Origin: Vesta saturnalis
Lineage: Eukaryota; Arthropoda; Insecta; Coleoptera; Lampyridae
Direction: 5' to 3'
NCBI GenBank assembly: GCA_036346205.1
Contig: JARFJB010000987.1
Location: 1,652,501-1,716,500 of the forward strand
DNA: 64,000 nucleotides
A program made the translations under genes and the position numbers. Below the pieces are notes generated by a model. That model was not told where the DNA came from, did not search any database, and worked only from the letters and a program-made list of their open reading frames with translations. Positions 1-9,077 of the stretch are shown here, in pieces; the stretch's first letter is position 1; the number at the start of each line of letters is the position of its first letter.

Positions 1-687
1 CTACAGTAAAGACTACTGTCGTCAGTAAAGCAATGGATCGGATTATTTGTTGAAGAAATAATATCATTTATAACATATATAACAAAAATTATTAGGGCTA
101 TTTTTCAAAAACACTTATTGATCGCCATCTTCAAGAACATACTTGATATACTCCTGCAGTGGGTTTAGCTTTAAGTTTTTAATTGTGGATTTTGTATCGT
201 GACAGGATATGGAGGTAAGGTATAAGTACTGTCAACAGTGTCAACTATGGTCCCTAGCAGTATAACCATCGGGATTTGAGTTGTCGGGGAGCAGGTGATC
301 GTTACTGAAGTAATTTCTAAAGCCATCAAGAATTTCTTACGCGTTCGAGTACCTACGATTATCATAGGTGACAACAGCCGGTATTCAAGTGGTATTTTTG
401 TTGTTATAAGTGTATCGTCAAAATTCTCTTGGATCAGCGGTAGCAGTCTACTCAATAGTGACAATGTAATCTCTATGTGCGCTTCTAACGATACGCGTAA
501 GGAAACATCTTAAACGCTTAAACTCATCAAGTTTGAACTACATTTCACATATTTCTTACTTAGCTTTATACACATTGATCTTTTCAGAAGTAAACCAGTT
601 AGGATAGGTAGAACATGATTTATTATATAAAGAACGTACACATCTAATAAAGAGTGCAAATCCCTTAAAGATTCTCACACGCTACCA
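1..687. other. Unassigned AT-rich flank
   Basis: No recognisable gene. A 97-codon ORF on the minus strand (171-464) starts with Met and contains basic and hydrophobic stretches, but I recognise no domain. It lies just outside, and reads in the same direction as, the repeat-borne ORF at 865-1191, so it could be a downstream part of the same degraded element. This is inference only. Confidence 0.3.
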
Positions 688-1432
688 TCACAATAACGAC
701 CGAACGTTGATAATACCCTTACTACAAAAGGGTGGGAGTCCAACAATTTAGTGTGAAGTAATATCTTTTGAGTCCGTATTTTGTGAAAAACGAACGTAGA
801 AAGCCCGTTTATCTAAATCAGGTACGACACAGAGAACAATTTCTAACGCCATTTCTGAGCGATCTTAGATAACTTTCGTGTAAGAAATCTCCAATTCAGT
901 ACCCTGTGATTCCATCATTACTTGCCCCCCTAGATTTGCTTCATGAAAATATTGAGGACTACATATTTCCCCATGTAATGGAGTTTTCATATTCAGCACC
1001 AGACTAATAAGATGCTCAAACAAGCCATTTTGACGGAAAAACGGCGGGAAACTATTGATTAGCTCAGTAAATAAATTGTATCCTTCTTCAGAAAATTGTA
1101 GCAACCTATTTATAAAATAATAAGTATGAACACTGCGTGAACGCTGTGCACATTGGACGTATCTTTTATCGTAGAACAATTTAAATCTCATGTTAAAATT
1201 TTCCTAATTCTTATGCTTAATAAAACCTTAGTCTTCAGTGTTTTTTGTTTTCGCGCATAATACTTCTATATTTACGAATTCAAATAGAAGGTATATGTAG
1301 AAAAAAAACGTGTGTACATATCTGTATGCGTCTTATTTAAGTTTCTTACTCGGATTCTAATTAAAAGAGGCGATTATTTGACAAACTATTTGCCCAACTG
1401 TTCGGCTCACTATTCGGGGAATAAAAAAGTGG
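688..1432. repeat. Left arm of a large imperfect inverted repeat
   Basis: The reverse complement of this segment matches, with substitutions and indels, 5186-5274 joined to 7651-8122. Shared landmarks read on the minus strand are aaagttctacgataaaag-type sequence near the ORF start, the stretch encoding NGLFEHLISL, a block reading EMALE-VLC--PDL, and aacgttcggtcgttatt at the outer end. The inner end (1378-1418) contains repeated 12-14-bp motifs of the type gccgaacagttg. The left arm lacks the mariner present in the right arm, so it shows the empty target site (ataccttctatttgaa, read on the minus strand near 1280-1295). The element class is unknown. Confidence 0.7.
865..1191 (-). CDS. Repeat-borne ORF, function unrecognised (left copy)
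   Basis: An open frame of 108 codons starting MRFKLFYDKRY. I do not recognise the family. A diverged second copy lies in inverse orientation at about 7687-7975, and the two share motifs LFYDKRY, LINSF, NGLFEHLISL, NMK-P-HG-IC-PQY and A-LGG. After the stop codon a second frame stays alignable between copies as EMALE-VLC--PDL, with mostly conservative changes, so the repeat probably once coded for a longer protein of which this is a frameshifted piece. No signal peptide, membrane segment or catalytic motif is evident. It could be part of a transposon-encoded protein or a captured host exon; the two copies argue for the former. Confidence 0.35.
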   Translation of the reverse strand: MRFKLFYDKRYVQCAQRSRSVHTYYFINRLLQFSEEGYNLFTELINSFPPFFRQNGLFEHLISLVLNMKTPLHGEICSPQYFHEANLGGQVMMESQGTELEISYTKVI

Positions 1433-1516
1433 CCAAACATTCGTTATTCTGTTAGTAACCAAAAAGACTATTCAAAAATTATTATTAATTTTATTAAATA
1501 CATAAATGAAAAGTTT

Positions 1517-1589
1517 ACCTCGAGTAGGATTTGAACCTACGACCTGTACGTTGCTAGAGTACCTCGCTAACCATGTGCGCCATCGAGAT
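1517..1589 (-). tRNA. tRNA-Ala(AGC)-like sequence, probably tRNA-derived repeat
   Basis: Read on the minus strand, 73 nt fold as a cloverleaf. The acceptor stem is 7 bp (one U-G). U8 is present. The D stem GCGC/GCGA has one mismatch and its loop contains GG. The anticodon stem has 4 of 5 pairs, with loop CUAGCAA giving anticodon AGC. The variable region is 5 nt and the T arm is perfect with loop UUCAAAU. A TTTT tract follows about four bases after the end, as for a Pol III terminator. The acceptor lacks the G3-U70 pair that marks functional tRNA-Ala, and a degraded copy lies 311 bp away, so a SINE-like or pseudo-tRNA origin is likelier than a working tRNA. The antisense peptide RVGFEPTT read from the plus strand is a by-product. 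Confidence 0.5.
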
Positions 1590-1785
1590 TCAAGCCCCAA
1601 TCGATGCAAATTTTGTCTTTATGTATGTAGAACTGAATATAATGAGATTACAATCAAATTACTTATATTAATGGAATGTGAGCCTGCAATATCGGAAGGA
1701 TTCACTCACACCAAAGCAACTCGACTAATATTAATTTATTCTAAGTTTTGTTATGAACGAATAAGTTCAAACGTAAATATGTAAT

Positions 1786-1897
1786 TAAAAATTATTATTA
1801 ATTTTATTAAATACATAAATAAAAAGTTTACCTCGAGTAGGATTTGAACCTACGACCTTTGCTAGAGTACCGCGCTAATCATCTGCGCCATCGAGCT
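1786..1897 (-). pseudogene. Second tRNA-like copy, anticodon arm broken
   Basis: Direct repeat of 1474-1589. It shares the AT-rich 3' flank (about 40 bp of attattaattttattaaa-type sequence) and the tRNA-like body at 1830-1897. It lacks 5 bp (gtacg in the plus-strand copy at 1546-1550), which removes the whole 3' side of the anticodon stem. Its D stem is GCGC/GCGC, better paired than in the first copy. The shared 3' flank suggests either a tandem duplication or two insertions of one short SINE with an AT-rich tail. Confidence 0.55.
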
Positions 1898-2637
1898 TCA
1901 AGCCCCAATCAAAACCATTTGTGCATTTATAAAATACCTATTTATGTAGATAACGCATGCGGAATTTGTCATCGGCAGCACATTACTATGTCATCCTTCA
2001 TGTCCTGTGTTCCTTTGTGTACCGCCTCATGTGAAGACGTGTGCGCGGTCCGGTGTGGTTTATTTAGTTATACTACTAATAATACTAAAAACTACTACGA
2101 ATCGTTTAAGCATTGATCCTCGACTAGGCCAAGTGAGATTGCAGCAATCTAGTTTTTTTCGTCCTGTATGTTGCTTTGTGCCGCTTTATTGTGCTACCCG
2201 ACTGTACTAATACACTAATTTGTAACAGAACCTAAGTTTATTTCCTATTCTTTACTTATATAGATAAGTTATGTAAACATTTCATATCACACACAACCAA
2301 CGTATTCCTTAAGGAATTTCATTTTATGAAGTACCATTAGATATATCCTTATTAGCGATTAAGTTATACCACCACGTTCACTTTCATAATAAAAATTTAT
2401 GATTCACATGCTAATTTAACTGTATTAACAGTCTTCGATATCTCAGTTTTATATAGTATTTAAGTAATCAGTTAAAACAGTAACATTTTCTTAGTCTTAT
2501 TAGAGATTAAGTTTTATTTTTCTATACATCAATGTAAACATTACAGATTCGCCTTCATTTAAATTTGTTATTGACACCAGATTGTACAGGGTACATTGTA
2601 CATTTTACGTTAACGCTTATGACTTTTCTTTCTGAGT
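1898..2637. other. No gene recognised
   Basis: AT-rich sequence with two overlapping ORFs at 1844-2116 and 2007-2210. The first begins inside the antisense of the tRNA-like copy and neither shows a known motif. The last 100 bp lead into the retroelement that follows and may be its 5' region. Confidence 0.4.
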
Positions 2638-4380
2638 ATGATGTACTTAGAGAGTTCAGTGACAGCACTCTACGTATATGTCATATTAACATTAGATCTT
2701 TAACGATTTCATTGGATTATTTAAAGTAATATGTCTTAAATGAAAACATCGATGTTTTAGGAATTAACGAAACATGGCTCGTCAGTGATATACCAAATGA
2801 ACTGATTGATATTCCAGGCTATAAAATTGTTAGAAGACATCGTATAGGGCGCCGTGGTGGTGGTGTGGCCTTGTATATTAAGTCGACTATCAAATACAAT
2901 ATAATGAACCTTGATAAAGCTGTAGATGGTTTGGAACAGTTGTGGGTAAAGTTTTGCATTAATAAATATGTGGTAGGTTGTGGTGTTGTATACAAACCGC
3001 TAAACATAGATTACCATCAGATAATAACTATAGAAAATTCCATAAACAACATATTATCAGAAGTTGATAGAATTATATGTGTTGGCGATATAAATATTAA
3101 CTACTTTGGATGCGGATCAGATACTCGATTCTTAAAAAGCGTTGTACAGATATATAACCTCCAGCAAGTAATAAATTTCCTAACTCACTACACTGATATT
3201 GCTTTTATAATGTTCCCACTCCTAAAAATACTCCGAAAGTTATTAACCATAGAAATCTTAAACAGATTAATTACGATTCCTTGAACATGCATCTGCAGTA
3301 AATTGGTTAGAAATAGTCAGGCTCCCGACTGTGCACGAACAAGTTGAATCATTAAACAATAACATAATAAGTGTGTTAGGAAAATTGGATTTAGTAAACC
3401 CGAGTTACCATGGATTACACCTAACATTAAATTTATGTTTAGACTTCGCAATAAACCCTTAAGTTCATATAAGTGTTCTCTTCGTAGACTCGATTGTAAC
3501 TTGAAAGTAACTCAGGCTAAATGGAATTATTATACGTAGCTTCGCAATTTCGTTAGTGCATCAATTAGGAGAGAAAAATAAGCATTCATTGCATATACTT
3601 TACAATCTTCTCTAAAAAATTCAGGTGCGTTTTGGAATAACAGTCACTTGTTAGGGATCTATTCGAAAAACAGAAATTTCGAAATTTGGAAATTCCTGAT
3701 GACCTTAAACTTCCAAACGAATTAAATAATTTCTTTGTTAATTCAATTTAGGCTCAAATCGATCCGACCATTCTGGATTATTATTCTACCCACATAAGTG
3801 ACAAAATCATAAACCCTCTAACTTTAAAACCAGTGTCTCATAAAGACATTATTAAGTACATATCTATGATATCCTCCAAATCTGCTGGGATAGATGAAAT
3901 TTCTGAAGATGTACTTCCATTATTCTTACCTTTTTGCGATAATGCACATAATAAATTTCTCTATTACAACTTGGTATGTGCCAAAAATTTGGAAGTACGC
4001 TTTAGTTCGTTCATTTGCCAAATGTACTTCACCTCAAAGCTATAACGATTTACTCCCAATTAATATGTCAATTCTTGCGCTAAAACAGCGGTTTATTATT
4101 AGCTTCGAGATCACATCAACCATAAGCTGTAACGATTTACTCCCAATTAATATAATCTCAATTCTTGCTTAAAAGAGCGGTTTATTATCAGCTTCGAGAT
4201 CACATCAACCATAACAATATTCTTCCTTTAAAACAGTCTAGTTATAGAGCTGGATATAGTACTGTCACTACACTTACCGATTTGGTAGATGAATTAATTG
4301 GTGCAATGGATGAATCGAAAGTTTCCTGATTGATTCTTCTGGATTACTATAAAGCTTTATTATTTGTTAAATTAAAATGA
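2638..4380 (+). pseudogene. Non-LTR retrotransposon ORF2 fragment, CR1/L2-like (endonuclease plus RT start)
   Basis: The translation, with several frameshifts and stops, follows the order of a CR1/L2/Jockey-type ORF2. An opening HINIRSL is followed by GINETWL (catalytic Glu of the APE-type endonuclease, near 2763), GRRGGGVALYIKS (near 2850) and VGDININYF (near 3084). A linker with PWITPNIKFMFRLRNK and LRNFVSASIRREK follows. The RT entry is KSAGIDEIS (near 3877), a damaged LRPISIL block, then YRAGYSTVTTLTDLVDELI (near 4246) and LLDYYKA (near 4335). It stops before the YADD motif. An 87-bp tandem duplication breaks the RT. The product would nick target DNA and copy RNA; this copy is dead. The exact clade within CR1/L2/Jockey is uncertain. 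Confidence 0.85.
4038..4214 (+). repeat. 87-bp tandem duplication inside the retroelement RT
   Basis: The segment starting agctataacgatttactcc (4038) is repeated from 4125 (agctgtaacgatttactcc) with a few substitutions and small indels, ending in the shared agcttcgagatcacatcaac. It duplicates the block that would encode the RPISIL-type RT motif, so it arose after the element lost function or caused that loss. Confidence 0.85.
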
Positions 4381-5185
4381 TGTGTTGCGAACTTTAAGCA
4401 AAGGTTATACAAGAAATGTTGTTTCGCAAATTTGTGCAATTGCAACTATCATATATATTGAGTTATATAATTGATATTATAATCTTTGTATACAATGAAA
4501 TAGTTCTACTGTTTTGTAAAACCTCTAAGCGTGTGACTACCAAATCTTTTAGTGAAGGTGAGTATTTAATAAATATTGATTTAAAAAATATTATGGTTGT
4601 ATTGAACCAAAAGTTATGTCCATTTTCATTGTTGCTTTATTCGGTACTTAAATTTATGCCAATCTGAGCAGAAATATGTTAAATTGAAATGAGTTACCTT
4701 CCCATATTACCCAAAAATCAAATGTATTTGTTTACAATTGATTTCTTCGTCATTCATACACATTACCCTGCGTATTTTAGAAATATTTCCGTGGTAAGTC
4801 ATGTAGTACGTTTTTTTTTTTATAAAAACAATATTTTACGCTATCCAGGCACTTGTTAGTTTTAGAAATTGTAGAGTAATTCTGACCCAAGGTGAGCAAC
4901 ATTAGGGACAGGTGATGCAAAAGCAGTAAATTAAACCATAGTAAATAAATGTTAAATGTATGTATCAGAAATCAATATTTGCCGTAACAGATTAATTGTG
5001 GAATATAGGATAATCTCCCCTTAAACTCTTGTCTTTTAAGTTTTATTTATGAGGCAGTAAATTCTTGTGATGTTATGTATTTTTCATTTAACAAAACTAA
5101 ATTAAGGCTCAATTTTTTTTAAAGCCAATTTTTATTTTCGTTAGTTGCATAATATTGACTCAGACAAGTTTTTTCCTAAAATAAC
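4381..5185. other. No gene recognised
   Basis: AT-rich DNA. An 83-codon ORF at 4416-4667 shows no motif I know. There is a T-rich run near 4810. Nothing else stands out before the inverted-repeat arm that begins near 5186. Confidence 0.4.
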
Positions 5186-5274
5186 GTCACTTAACGAAGA
5201 GCGAGCCGAACAGTTGGCCAAATAGTTCGCCAAATATTAAATTGGGCCCACATTCTAACATATACAGAGTCTGT
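5186..5274. repeat. Right arm of the large inverted repeat, inner part
   Basis: The reverse complement of 5193-5235 matches 1378-1418 (shared core ccaactgttcggctc, with flanking actattt on the outer side). It contains near-tandem copies of gccgaacagtt / gccaaatagtt. The arm resumes at 7651 after the mariner insertion. Confidence 0.65.
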
Positions 5275-6047
5275 CACGACGAGCTAAGCCGATATGTATA
5301 TGGAAACCTATGGATACAAGGTTTATTTAACTAAAATATTTTCAGTTTTATGCAGCATCCGGTTATACAGGAAGTAGACCTTAACTGTTATTTTAAACGA
5401 AATATACCCATTCTTATTATATTTTTAAAATATACGTTAAATTTAAATGTTAGTTTGTAAAATGCACCGTTTTTGATTTATTTTATTTTTTTTTAAATTT
5501 TTTTTTAAATTTTTGAAAATGTATAACCGATCTAGGCCAAATATTTAATTCTTGCACATATAGAACTCTCAGCTTACAGAATCTTACAAAGTTAAATTAA
5601 AAAATTACACAAAAACTCTAAAAGTTAATTTTTTTAAGTAGCAACCCTATTTATTACTGCATTCGTGGATTCTATGGTAAAAAATAAGGAGATTTTGTGA
5701 ATATGTCCATTTATAGCTTTTGTATAATCTGGAAAAAATTGACAGTTTTGGTAATTAAACTAAAAATTTTTGGTTGGCTTTACTTGAAAGGAATCAATAA
5801 TTAACAAATGATTAGACTTAGGTAGTACACATAAAGCAAAGCATGTACTTCATACTCAAAATAAAGCATTAAAACAATTCTTTTTAAAATCAAACTTGTA
5901 ATTAAAACAATTATAACAATAGAAACTAAATCAATTTTAAAAATTAACAACACTAAATATAACATTTTAAAATAAAAACAAAAACTGCTAAATTATGATA
6001 AATGCTCGCACTGGGTGCCTCCAACGTCTAAACATTTTGAATTCTCG

Positions 6048-7025
6048 TTAAAAAGCCGCCATGAGTAGCACTTTGAATTTTTTCCGAAGAGAGAGATCGA
6101 AATGCATTTCAACTCTTTCCTGGCAATCTACTTTTGTTGTGAATGGCGTAGTATACACTATGTCTTTTATACGACCCCAAACAAAAAAATCTAATGGGGT
6201 TAGGTCGGGCGATCGAGGAGTCCATTTATGGAGACCGTTCTTTGCTATTAAACGATCCTCAAAGCAGTTTTCCAAAAAAATATTTGCAAACTCACTATGA
6301 GGTGGAACTTCGTCATGTGGGTACCACAACTGGTTCCAATTCAAATTTAGCCCTCGTAAATAATCATTAAAAATTTCAAGCTATCTTTCGCCTAAAATAA
6401 TCAAAATTTTAATTCAAACATTGATTTACAATTTACCATTCAAATTTTTATTATAAAAATGTACCACTAGCACACCATCATTTTTTATTGCGGCAAAAAC
6501 ATTAAAACCCTAATGAGTGTACTATTGCCTTTCACGAATTCGATGTGGATTTACATTACTCCAACAATAAGAGTGATGACCATTTTTGTAAAATTTTGCC
6601 TCATCAGTCCAAATTATGTTGTTCAAAAACTAATATAAATTCACAAAAATTTATTCGTTTTACACTATCACCTGGCCTTAAATTTTGAGTTAATTTATAT
6701 GAAAACGGATTATATTTGTGTTTTTTCAAAATTCACATTTCTTGTAGATATTCTCAGATCTTTTTCGGCATCAGCTAATGTATTTTCAGGATGTACTCTA
6801 AAATATGCCAAAACAGTAATTTCAATAGCTTCATTGTCAACTACGGGTCTATTTTCGGCTTTCCCACAAATTTGCCGTAAGTTTTGCAATTGTAAATAAA
6901 TCGCGTCAGGGTGTCTTGAGTTGGGTTTGGCCGGTTAAGAGCACACAAAACGTTTCGAAATTTCTTTTAATAACGTTTACACATTCTCCGTACATTATTA
7001 ATAAATTACGAGTAACACTTTTTAA
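6048..7025 (-). pseudogene. Mariner/IS630-like DDE transposase, degraded
   Basis: Reading down the minus strand, the opening is IMYGEC (near 7000), typical of the N-terminal helix of this family. Then come DNEAIEITVLAYF, a damaged DEAKFYKNGHHSYCWSNVNPH block (near 6550, containing the first catalytic Asp) and FNVFAAIKNDG. The C-terminal 98-codon open frame (6048-6344) has PPHSEFANIFLENCFEDRLI and then WTPRSPDLTPLDFFVWG, the signature around the third acidic position. In the family this enzyme cuts TIRs and inserts at TA. Several stops and frameshifts show that this copy is dead. It sits symmetrically between the two TIRs at 5277-5812 and 7062-7649. Confidence 0.85.
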
Positions 7026-7572
7026 TGTGAGAAATGTCAAATAATTCGTTTGTTGACATGATATAATTTGTTTATTATTGATTCCTTTCAAGTAAAGCCA
7101 ACCAAAAATTTTTACTTTTCCGTCGATTTTTTCAAAGTTGTACAAAAACTATACATTTTAGGAACAGGGACACATTTACAAAGTCTCCTTTTTTTAGCGT
7201 AGAATCCAATAATGTAGTAAAAAAATAGGGTTGCTATTTAAAAAAAATAATATTTTGAACACCCGGTATAATTTTGTAAAATTCTGTAAGCTGTGCAAGT
7301 ACTAAAAAGTATTTGACATAGCTCACTTGTACCTTGAGAAATCAAATTTTTTGTGAATAGGAGCATCTGTCATAGGATGGTTTTTACAAAGTAACATTTA
7401 AATTTAACGTAGGTTTTAAAAATATAATAAAAATGAGTACATTCCATTTAAAATAACAGAGTTAAGGTATACTTCCGGTATAACCAGAAGTTGCATAAAA
7501 CTGAAAATATTTTAGTTAAACTAGATTTTTTAAATAACCCCGGTATTTCAAAAAAATATTTTGAGTAGTTTT

Positions 7573-7574
<2 letters not shown>

Positions 7575-7637
<63 letters not shown>
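7575..7637. repeat. (AT)n microsatellite
   Basis: 63 bp of uninterrupted AT inside the right TIR of the mariner. The left TIR has tatgtatatgg at the equivalent place, so the tract grew from a short TA-rich seed. ORFs reading YIYIYI here are artefacts. Confidence 0.97.
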
Positions 7638-7638
<1 letters not shown>

Positions 7639-7650
7639 TCAGCTCGTCGT

Positions 7651-8122
7651 ACCTTCTATTGAACAAAGAATTAGGAAAATTTTAACATGAGTTTTAAATT
7701 GTTCTACGATAAAAGATATTTTTTGATAGAGCTTATCAATAGTTTCCAGTCAGTTTTCCGTAAAAAACGGGTTGTTTGAACATCTCATTAGTCTGATAGA
7801 AGTGCTGAATATGAAAAGTCCATGCCACGGGAAAATATGTACTCCTCAGTATGTTCATGACGCAGATTTGGGGGGGGTCTTACCGCGTAGCAAGTACTGT
7901 TGGAATCACATGGTATTGAATTGCAGATTTTTTACACGACAATTATCTGAGATCGCTCAGAAATGGCGTTAGAATTTGTTCTCTGTATCATACCTGATTT
8001 AGAGAAATGAGTTTTCTACGTTCGTTTCCCACAAAATAGGAACTCAATAATCTATTATTCACATACTGGACTGACACTCTTTCACATATTAAGGTACTAT
8101 TAACATTTGGTCGTTATTATGA
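7651..8122. repeat. Right arm of the large inverted repeat, outer part
   Basis: Plus-strand sequence matching the minus strand of 688-1290. It resumes with accttctattgaa immediately after the mariner TA, which corresponds to ataccttctatttgaa in the uninterrupted left arm. Confidence 0.7.
7687..7975 (+). pseudogene. Repeat-borne ORF, right copy, broken
   Basis: The counterpart of the minus-strand ORF at 865-1191. It starts MSFKLFYDKRY, loses about 80 bp relative to the left copy, shifts frame, and then reads FEHLISL, LNMKSPCHGKIC, PQYVHDADLGG in a 66-codon frame (7772-7972). The function is not recognised. After the stop a second frame reads EMALEFVLCIIPDLEK, again matching the left copy. Confidence 0.45.
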
Positions 8123-8779
8123 AATAAATTTGTAGTAAGTCGGCAGCCGCTGAACAGTTGGTAGTGACTCGATAAATAGTGACAACGTTTTAAAACGGGT
8201 ATGGATTATGTAAATAAAATAGTTTTGCTATATCAATTAAAACCAATTAAAAATGGTATTTTATTGTTCTTTTGAAACGCTGAGAAATCAATAATTGATA
8301 AATGTAACGTCATGTGGTCAGGGCTTTGCTTATTCATATTTACCGTAGAGTTTAGGGTTTGATTTAAAGTAGTACACCATTAAAACGTACTTATCTGCAT
8401 TTATTAAAGTTAATGATGAGGAACTCCGCTCTTACTCCCTTCACGTTACTTAATGTCAATCCTCAATGCTTATTTTGTATGGTTTCTTTTACTTTATTCT
8501 TTATTATTACCAGGGAAGTTTAAAATGTTTCCTAACTGACATTTATCACATTACATAATATTCAATTCAATAAAATTTGGTTTTTATACGTGCATAGTTG
8601 GTGTGTAGCTTTTAGTATAAACATTTTCCCGTGCGTTGGACCTAGTTTTAACTTTTTATTTAATGCACCTTATTTTGGAGTTTGTTAAGATAACCATAAC
8701 GAATTCTGTATTATAAGTGTTTTGTGACTGTGGTTTCATATTAGTTGAGTTGATCCGCGTATTTTCACGGTTAATGCTT
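8123..8779. other. No gene recognised
   Basis: AT-rich DNA between the inverted-repeat arm and the Penelope-like element. The last 150 bp may belong to a degraded 5' part of that element. Confidence 0.35.
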
Positions 8780-9044
8780 TTTGAGCTCGACGTTTCGCAA
8801 GAAATAATGGTAAGCTTTGACATTGTGAGCCTATTCACAAATGTGCCCACCGATACGGGACTATCAAAACGGACAAGCTGGAAAAGGATGAAACGTTACA
8901 CGAACGCACACAACTCTCAGTAAACACAATAATGGAACTTCTGACAATATGCATTAGAACTACATATTTCCAGGTAGAAGACAGATTCTACCAACAAGAG
9001 TTTGGGATGATGATGGGTTCCCACAATCACCCATAGTGAGCAAC

Positions 9045-9077
<33 letters not shown>

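Larger units (their letters stand above)
5275..7651. mobile_element. Mariner/IS630-like transposon with long terminal inverted repeats
   Basis: The outer ends are cgacgagct at left (5277) and its complement agctcgtcg at right (ends 7649). They are flanked by TA at right (7650-7651) and a decayed CA at left (5275-5276), as expected for TA target duplication. The inverted repeats extend over 500 bp: 5277-5812 pairs with 7062-7649. Landmarks present in both arms are atattttcagttttatgca, the tagcaaccctattt block and tttttggttggctttacttg. The right arm has gained a 63-bp (AT)n tract. The enclosed transposase is on the minus strand. The element is nested in the right arm of the larger inverted repeat. 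Confidence 0.85.

Noticed and set aside
1506..1784. ORF starting MKSLPRVGFEPTT
   Set aside because: RVGFEPTT is the well-known antisense reading of a tRNA T arm and acceptor; the underlying feature is the tRNA-like sequence on the other strand.
7448..7666. ORFs reading YIYIYI, here and at 9842-10234, 16242-16472 and 52790-52978
   Set aside because: They are translations of (TA)n microsatellites with random flanks.
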